This document shows, piece after piece, positions 5,760-9,222 of a stretch of DNA of 9,222 bases. The stretch spans positions 1 to 9,222 of the forward strand of contig CALAMB010000183.1 in NCBI GenBank assembly GCA_937925645.1, given 5' to 3'. This DNA comes from an uncultured Acidobacteriota bacterium (GTDB lineage: Bacteria; Acidobacteriota; JAAYUB01). Position numbers and translations under genes: made by a program. The notes under the pieces were generated by a model, which was not told the origin of the DNA, ran no database searches, and worked only from the letters and a program-made list of their open reading frames with translations. The stretch's first letter is position 1. Every line of letters starts with the position of its first letter.

Positions 5760-5853
5760 AACGAGCCTCGAGCCGCGATCACGATGACGATTACGAATTA
5801 CGAGCACGAACTCCGAAGTCCGATGTCCGAAGTCCGATGTCCGAAGTCCGAAG
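5760..5853 (-). repeat. Inverted copy of the word-like composite repeat
   Basis: On the minus strand the order is CGGACATCGGACTTCGG words, then TTCGTGCTCGTAATTCGTAA, then TCGTCATCG, then a GGCTCGAGGCTCGTT block. This is the module order seen on the plus strand at 3441-3537, with the TTCGTGCTCGTAA junction of 3322-3334. The block ends only 33 bases before the fusion-gene start codon. Confidence 0.85.
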
Positions 5854-5854
5854 G

Positions 5855-5863
5855 TGGTATGAT
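5855..5863 (+). promoter_or_regulatory. Extended -10 promoter candidate of the fusion gene
   Basis: TGGTATGAT: TG at 5855-5856 and TATGAT at 5858-5863 (five of six). The start would be near 5870, giving a leader of about 17 bases with GAGGGG at 5874-5879. Upstream is repeat sequence and no -35 is seen. It is near-identical to the nlpC element. Confidence 0.45.
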
Positions 5864-5886
5864 GATCAAAAACGAGGGGCGCCCCG

Positions 5887-7785
5887 ATGACGACACCTGC
5901 GGATCCCGAAACCATGAACGTTCCATGCGCCGGCCCATACGCCGCCGAGCTTCGGGCGGCGACGGACGCGGCGCTGGCCGCCGGGCGCCTGCTGCGCGAG
6001 GAGTTCCACCGCCCCGGCGGGCCGCGGGGCCCGCGCGCCCACTGTCCCGCCGACAACGAGGCGGAGGCGCTGATCCGGCGGCGGCTGGGCGACGCCTTTC
6101 CGGCCTGCGGCCTTCGCGGCGAGGAACTGCCCGCGGCGGACCGCCCGGCGTCGGAAACCGGCGGGCCCGTCTGGCTCATCGATCCCAATGACGGCACCTC
6201 CTCGTTCCAGCAGGGGTGGCGGGGCGCGGCGGTCTCCATCGCCCTGGTGCACCAGGGCCGGCCCGTGCTGGGCGTCGTCTACGCCTACGCCGCCCGCGCC
6301 GGTTACGGCGACCTGTTGGCCTGGGCGCTCGGGGCGCCGCTTTCCCGCAACGGGGTGGCGCTGGCGGACGTCCGGGGCGCCGTGCCCGCCGTCGTGCTCC
6401 TGAGCCAGGCCGCCGATCGGAAGCCCGCGATCAACGCGCGCCTCTGCGCGCCGCGGCGCTACCGCGGCGAGCCCAGCATCGCCTACCGGCTGGCCCTGGC
6501 CGCGGCGGGGGAAGGGGCGGCGGCGGTCTCGCTGAACAGCCCCACCGACTGGGACGTCGCCGCGGGCCACGCATTGCTCCGGGGCGCCGGCGGCGAGCTG
6601 TGCCGGCTGGACGGCGCGCCGGTCGTCTACGACGCGCTGGGCGCAGCCGCCGTGGGCGATTGCGCGGGCGGCACGGGATCCGCTCCGGCCGAGCTGGTCC
6701 GCCGGCCGTGGGCCGAGGTGTTCGGGCCGGTCCCGCGTCCCGATGATCCGTACGGCCTGCTGGAGGCCGATCCGACGCGCCTGGTGGCGGACCCGGCGCT
6801 GCTGGACCGGGCGCAGGGGTGCCTCCTGGGGCAGATCGCCGGCGACAACCTGGGCGCCCAAGTGGAGTTCCAGAGCGCGGCGGAGATCGCCCGCGCTTAC
6901 CCGGAGGGGCTTCGCGAGCTGGCCGACGGCGGGCAGTGGGGCATCCTGGCCGGCCAGCCCACCGACGACTCGGAGCTGGCGCTGGCGCTGGCGCGGTCCA
7001 TCGTCCGGGCGGCGGGCTATGACCCGGCGGCGGCGGCCGCGGCGTACGCCGGCTGGTTCGGCAGCGGCCCCTTCGACGTGGGCACCACCACCGCCACCGC
7101 CCTGGGGCCGGCCCTGGCGGCGCTGCGGTCCGGCGGCGATCCGGCTGCGGCAGCGGCGGCCGCGGCGCGGCAGTCGATGGGCTCCGAGGCCAACGGCGCG
7201 CTCATGCGGGTATCCCCTTTGGCCATCTGGGGTCACCGGCTGGCCGATGACGCGCTCGCCCGGCACGCCCGCGCCGACGCCGCGCTCACTCACGCCAACG
7301 CCGTCTGCGGCGACGCGGGCGCCGTGTTCTGCGTGGCGGTGGCGGCGGCGCTCCGGGGCGCGGATCCGGCGGCCGCCTACGCCCACGCCCTGGCGTGGGC
7401 GCGGACGGCGCGCCTGGCGCCGTCCGTGCTCGAGGCGGTGGCCCGCGCCCGCAACCACGCGCCCGCCGACTACCAGCGCCAGATGGGCTGGGTGCTCATC
7501 GCCCTGCAGAACGCCTTCTACGAGCTGCTCCACGCCGCCGGTCCCGCCGAGGGGGTGGCCCGCACCGTGGCCCGCGGCGGCGACACCGACACCAACGGGG
7601 CGATCGCCGGCGCGTTGCTCGGCGCCGCGTGGGGGGCGACGGCCATGCCCGCCGGGTGGGCGGACGCGCTGCTCGCGTGCCGGCCGCAGCCGGAGACGCC
7701 CGGCTGCCGGTGTCCGCGCCCCCGGGCGTTCTGGCCGGTGGATTTCCGCCTCCTCGCCGAACATCTCACCGCCCTCGGCGGATGA
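5887..7785 (+). CDS. Inositol-phosphatase-like / ADP-ribosylglycohydrolase fusion protein
   Basis: A 632-residue two-domain enzyme, probably cytosolic. Residues about 15-260 are an inositol monophosphatase/bisphosphate nucleotidase-like domain: RGEEL (Glu79/80), WLIDPNDGTSSF (Asp99, Asp102) and TDWDVAAGHALLRGAGG (Asp223) are the magnesium-binding motifs, all present. Residues about 305-595 are an ADP-ribosylglycohydrolase domain: GCLLGQIAGDNLG, QPTDDSE (Thr359, Asp360, Asp361) and GGDTDTNGAIAGALLG (Asp566, Asp568, Thr569) supply the binuclear metal site. An acidic and Pro-rich linker joins them. Both domains look active. The family reactions suggest coupled removal of phosphate and ADP-ribosyl groups, perhaps from phosphorylated ADP-ribose metabolites, but the substrate is inferred. 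The ATG at 5887 has GAGGGG seven bases upstream. The gene is Ala/Gly-rich and monocistronic, with no obvious toxin or transferase beside it. A minus-strand open frame of similar size is a high-GC shadow. Confidence 0.9.
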   Translation: MTTPADPETMNVPCAGPYAAELRAATDAALAAGRLLREEFHRPGGPRGPRAHCPADNEAEALIRRRLGDAFPACGLRGEELPAADRPASETGGPVWLIDPNDGTSSFQQGWRGAAVSIALVHQGRPVLGVVYAYAARAGYGDLLAWALGAPLSRNGVALADVRGAVPAVVLLSQAADRKPAINARLCAPRRYRGEPSIAYRLALAAAGEGAAAVSLNSPTDWDVAAGHALLRGAGGELCRLDGAPVVYDALGAAAVGDCAGGTGSAPAELVRRPWAEVFGPVPRPDDPYGLLEADPTRLVADPALLDRAQGCLLGQIAGDNLGAQVEFQSAAEIARAYPEGLRELADGGQWGILAGQPTDDSELALALARSIVRAAGYDPAAAAAAYAGWFGSGPFDVGTTTATALGPALAALRSGGDPAAAAAAAARQSMGSEANGALMRVSPLAIWGHRLADDALARHARADAALTHANAVCGDAGAVFCVAVAAALRGADPAAAYAHALAWARTARLAPSVLEAVARARNHAPADYQRQMGWVLIALQNAFYELLHAAGPAEGVARTVARGGDTDTNGAIAGALLGAAWGATAMPAGWADALLACRPQPETPGCRCPRPRAFWPVDFRLLAEHLTALGG

Positions 7786-7792
7786 GCCGGCC

Positions 7793-7988
7793 GGAGTCAC
7801 CACAAAGGCACGAAGAACACAAAGGAATCAACCATTTGTAGCCGGTCCCCAGCCTCAATCTTCCCGCCTCTCGATTGACTGATTTCTGTCTCATGTTCAC
7901 CATTCACTGATCCTGTTTTCTGTTCACTGTTTTCTGTTCACTGTTCACTGTTCACTGCCTTCGTGTCCTCTGTGACTCTGTGGTGAGT
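7793..7988. repeat. Inverted-repeat-bounded element with CACGAAG-type ends
   Basis: The left end ACCACAAAGGCACGAAG (from 7799) is matched, with changes, by the minus strand of the right end near 7960-7988, which reads CTCACCACAGAGTCACAGAG followed by GACACGAAGG. Between them is the heptamer array. No gene or transposase is present. From memory, similar CACAGAGG/CACGAAGG repeats are widespread between genes in several high-GC environmental lineages. Confidence 0.6.
7894..7957 (+). repeat. TGTTCAC/TGTTTTC heptamer array
   Basis: Six contiguous 7-base units at 7914-7955: TGTTTTC, TGTTCAC, TGTTTTC, then TGTTCAC three times. Looser units TGTTCAC, CATTCAC and TGATCC precede them at 7894-7913. The strand is strongly pyrimidine-rich. 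Confidence 0.9.
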
Positions 7989-8007
7989 TCCTCCGCCTAA
8001 ATTCCAG

Positions 8008-8036
8008 TTGACAAACCCCTCGCCGGCCGCTAAGAT
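8008..8036 (+). promoter_or_regulatory. Sigma70-like promoter of rpsT and tRNA-Gly
   Basis: A perfect TTGACA at 8008-8013, a 17-base spacer, then TAAGAT at 8031-8036 (four of six). Transcription should start near 8043, leaving a leader of about 29 bases with AGAGGA at 8063-8068. It is the best-formed promoter in the window. Confidence 0.7.
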
Positions 8037-8071
8037 ACGCGTTCGTTCGGACTATGGAGGCGAGAGGAATC

Positions 8072-8365
8072 ATGGCTCATCACAAAGCAGCGCTCAAGAG
8101 CATCCGCCAGGACAGCCAGCGGACCCTGCGGAACCGCTATCATCAGACCACCATGCGCTCGGCCATCAAGAAGGTGCGCCGGCTGCTCGACGAAAACAAG
8201 ATGGACGAGGCCAAGCAGCTCCTGCCGCGGACCTACGCCGTGATCGACCGCTGCGTCACCAAGGGCATCATCCACCACAACACCGCCGACCGGTACAAGT
8301 CACGGTTGACCGTGGCGTCCGCCAAGGAGAAGCCGGCCGAGGCCCCGAAGAAGACGCGGGCGTAG
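8072..8365 (+). CDS. rpsT: 30S ribosomal protein S20
   Basis: S20 binds 16S rRNA early in 30S assembly. The 97-residue, Lys/Arg-rich protein begins MAHHKAALKSIRQ and contains RNRYHQTTMRSAIKKV and GIIHHNTADRYKSRL, the typical S20 helices and C-terminal signature. It is slightly longer than the 87-residue E. coli protein because of a KEKPAEAPKKTRA tail. The ATG at 8072 follows AGAGGA at 8063-8068; an in-frame ATG at 8054 lacks such a site and the S20 N-terminus. The last ten bases, three codon parts and the TAG stop, lie inside tRNA-Gly: the stop is tRNA positions 8-10. The two genes share a promoter and terminator. In E. coli S20 limits its own translation; nothing in the short leader here shows this. 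Confidence 0.96.
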   Translation: MAHHKAALKSIRQDSQRTLRNRYHQTTMRSAIKKVRRLLDENKMDEAKQLLPRTYAVIDRCVTKGIIHHNTADRYKSRLTVASAKEKPAEAPKKTRA

Positions 8366-8431
8366 CTCAGCTGGTAGAGCATCGGCTTCCCAAGCCGAGG
8401 GTCGCGGGTTCGAATCCCGTCGCCCGCTCCA
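8356..8431 (+). tRNA. tRNA-Gly(CCC), CCA encoded
   Basis: A complete cloverleaf. The acceptor stem GCGGGCG (8356-8362) pairs perfectly with CGCCCGC (8421-8427), discriminator T8428, CCA at 8429-8431. The D stem is GCTC/GAGC (8365-8368/8377-8380). The anticodon stem TCGGC/GCCGA frames the loop TTCCCAA (8387-8393), anticodon CCC at 8389-8391, reading GGG. The variable loop has five bases, and the T loop TTCGAAT (8409-8415) sits on a five-pair stem with one G-T pair. U73 is usual for bacterial tRNA-Gly. The first ten bases also encode the end of S20. Confidence 0.97.
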
Positions 8432-8436
8432 AAATA

Positions 8437-8470
8437 AAAGGCTTCCGAGAAATCGGAAGCCTTTCTGTTT
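8437..8470 (+). terminator. Intrinsic terminator of rpsT-tRNA-Gly
   Basis: AAAGGCTTCCGA (8437-8448) and TCGGAAGCCTTT (8453-8464) form a perfect 12-bp stem closed by a GAAA tetraloop. The T-rich CTGTTTT follows. It starts six bases after the encoded CCA. Confidence 0.93.
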
Positions 8471-8570
8471 TATAGACTTAGCTATACCGGCCCCTGTTTC
8501 TAAGCACTATCCCTTCGTGTTGAATTATATTGACAAAATTGGGATAAAATGGCCCTTTTTTGAACCTGAG

Positions 8571-8668
8571 TGATACACGAATTGATACACGGGATTCGGG
8601 GCGTTTCTACTGTACTCGGCACTCTGGACGGATCGCCAGAGTTTTAGTGATACACGAGTGATACACGG
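8571..8668 (+). repeat. Four TGATACACG iterons in two pairs
   Basis: The 9-mer TGATACACG occurs at 8571, 8583, 8648 and 8659. Each pair has the same order, first followed by A and second by G, with starts 12 and then 11 bases apart. About one helical turn within a pair suggests cooperative protein binding. The 9-mer differs from the DnaA box TTATNCACA at two fixed positions. Integrase arm sites, replication-initiator iterons or a regulator's operators are possible. Nothing recognisable lies at 8471-8570. Confidence 0.75.
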
Positions 8669-8690
8669 GGGCGAATTTCTCGAAAAAATG

Positions 8691-8790
8691 CGGATATAAT
8701 CTAATATACTTGTGAACGATTATAATATGCACTATACTATATTATATAGTATGTTAATATATATAATATAAGCTGTAACAAAATGTATCA
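8691..8790. other. AT-rich segment, 21% G+C
   Basis: Only 21 of 100 bases are G or C, and the core 8721-8770 has six of 50. The surrounding genes are near two thirds G+C. It contains several TATAAT words (8695, 8721) without partner -35 boxes and has no reading frame of note. It could be a DNA-unwinding region, a foreign regulatory region or an attachment-proximal segment. Confidence 0.8.
8734..8752. promoter_or_regulatory. Perfect 19-base AT palindrome
   Basis: ATACTATAT, one central T, ATATAGTAT: 9-bp arms with a single centre base. Such odd palindromes are typical dimer-binding operators, though low-complexity AT sequence makes chance palindromes more likely. Confidence 0.5.
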
Positions 8791-8820
8791 ATAGCGGCGG
8801 GTTATAATACGATTCCCCCT

Positions 8821-9222
8821 CTGCTTGTCGCCGTCGCGTTCAGCGTCCAGACGCGAAGAACCGAAGCGGCCAAGCGGGAGCGGGCCGCTAAGGCCAGACT
8901 ATGCGGCGGCAAGGCGACAGAAGAACAGATCGCGGATCGCTTGTCGGTCACGTTGTCCGACAAGCGATCAGACCAGAAGCAAGACACCCGCGCCGCCGTC
9001 GCGAAAGAGTTCGGTGTGCCTGAGCGAAAGCTCATATCGCTGCTTCGTGGCCGGGTGTACGAGAGGACGAAGAAGGCACACGGCGGAGTGAGAGAAGCAA
9101 AACCTCAAAATGAGGTTTTGACTTCTGAGGCTTTGGCCGAGCGATTCGGGGTGAGCCGCGCCATAATTGAGATACACCGTACAGATAGAAATCGGGGTTA
9201 TTCGTTTCAGAAACCCGGCAGC
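8821..9222 (+). CDS. ParB-like helix-turn-helix protein fragment, no visible start
   Basis: The frame is open from 8779 to the window end with no ATG, GTG or TTG before the TTG at 8941, and no ribosome binding site. From 8821 it encodes a charged stretch (EAAKRERAAKARL) and then two helix-turn-helix-like segments: TRAAVAKEFGVPERKL and, 60 residues on, TSEALAERFGVSRAIIEI. This pattern resembles the middle and C-terminal parts of phage or plasmid ParB-like DNA-binding proteins. If so, the N-terminal ParB domain and start are missing, as in a 5'-truncated gene cut off by the AT-rich segment. G+C is 58% (235 of 402) and falls toward the right, below the chromosomal genes. It could instead start at a rare codon such as CTG 8821. 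The assignment is by eye and moderate at best. Confidence 0.5.
   Translation, partial: MLVAVAFSVQTRRTEAAKRERAAKARLCGGKATEEQIADRLSVTLSDKRSDQKQDTRAAVAKEFGVPERKLISLLRGRVYERTKKAHGGVREAKPQNEVLTSEALAERFGVSRAIIEIHRTDRNRGYSFQKPGS
8935..8969. repeat. Perfect 13-bp inverted repeat inside the HTH gene fragment
   Basis: GATCGCTTGTCGG (8935-8947) and CCGACAAGCGATC (8957-8969) are exact inverse complements separated by TCACGTTGT. It lies between the two HTH-like segments and the charged stretch, in coding frame. It could be a protein-binding site such as a partition or operator site, or an mRNA hairpin. Confidence 0.85.
9098..9120. repeat. Perfect 10-bp inverted repeat inside the HTH gene fragment
   Basis: CAAAACCTCA (9098-9107), loop AAA, TGAGGTTTTG (9111-9120). 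It lies in the linker between the two HTH-like segments. No T-run follows, so it is not a normal terminator. Confidence 0.85.

Noticed and set aside
5866..7803. 645-codon open frame on the minus strand opposite the fusion gene
   Set aside because: It mirrors the fusion gene almost end to end, is Arg/Gly/Ala-rich with no domain, and reflects the scarcity of stop codons in high-GC DNA. The plus-strand gene has two complete enzyme domains.
8530..8550. Promoter TTGACA...TAAAAT after the tRNA terminator
   Set aside because: The spacer is only nine bases, too short for a sigma70 promoter.
8527..8718. Minus-strand open frame through the TGATACACG iterons, as an integrase C-terminus
   Set aside because: It stays open for about 60 codons but has no start codon, no ribosome binding site and no recombinase residues.

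Overview
The window is a high-GC bacterial contig end, about two thirds G+C in its genes. It carries six complete protein genes, one tRNA and one gene fragment running off the right edge. The first 60 bases are not genomic: positions 3-60 are an Illumina P5/TruSeq adapter, so the biology starts near base 61. The organism cannot be named from the sequence. GC-rich genes separated by intergenic space full of short word-like repeats are, from memory, often seen in metagenome assemblies of Acidobacteriota and the Planctomycetota/Verrucomicrobiota group. That placement is a guess, not a result.

Layout. (1) 166-2047 (+): an agmatinase-type ureohydrolase and a secreted TPR protein, 22 bases apart, behind a sigma70-like promoter and closed by a strong intrinsic terminator at 2082-2114. 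(2) 2197-3276 (+): an M20-family, PepT-like aminopeptidase with its own promoter. (3) 3277-3998: 0.7 kb of non-coding repeats between convergent genes. (4) 3999-4814 (-): a lipoprotein with SPOR and NlpC/P60 domains, a predicted cell-wall hydrolase. (5) 4815-5886: 1.07 kb of repeats between divergent genes. (6) 5887-7785 (+): a fusion of an inositol-monophosphatase-like domain and an ADP-ribosylglycohydrolase domain. (7) 7786-8007: heptamer repeats inside a degenerate inverted repeat. (8) 8072-8431 (+): ribosomal protein S20 and tRNA-Gly(CCC), overlapping by 10 bases and sharing a promoter and terminator. (9) 8471-9222: a compositionally different segment with four copies of a 9-mer, a 100-bp stretch of 21% G+C, a perfect palindrome and a start-less reading frame with two helix-turn-helix-like segments.

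The protein genes are mostly housekeeping and do not form one pathway. Agmatinase belongs to polyamine/arginine catabolism, the PepT-like enzyme to peptide turnover, the NlpC/P60 lipoprotein to peptidoglycan remodelling, the fusion protein probably to ADP-ribose or phospho-ribose metabolism, and S20 with tRNA-Gly to translation.

The most interesting points are the rpsT/tRNA-Gly overlap, where the S20 stop codon is tRNA bases U8-A9-G10 and tRNA maturation should leave a stop-less mRNA; the possible integrated element or replication/partition remnant next to that tRNA; and several repeat families that recur in both orientations between genes but are absent from the genes.
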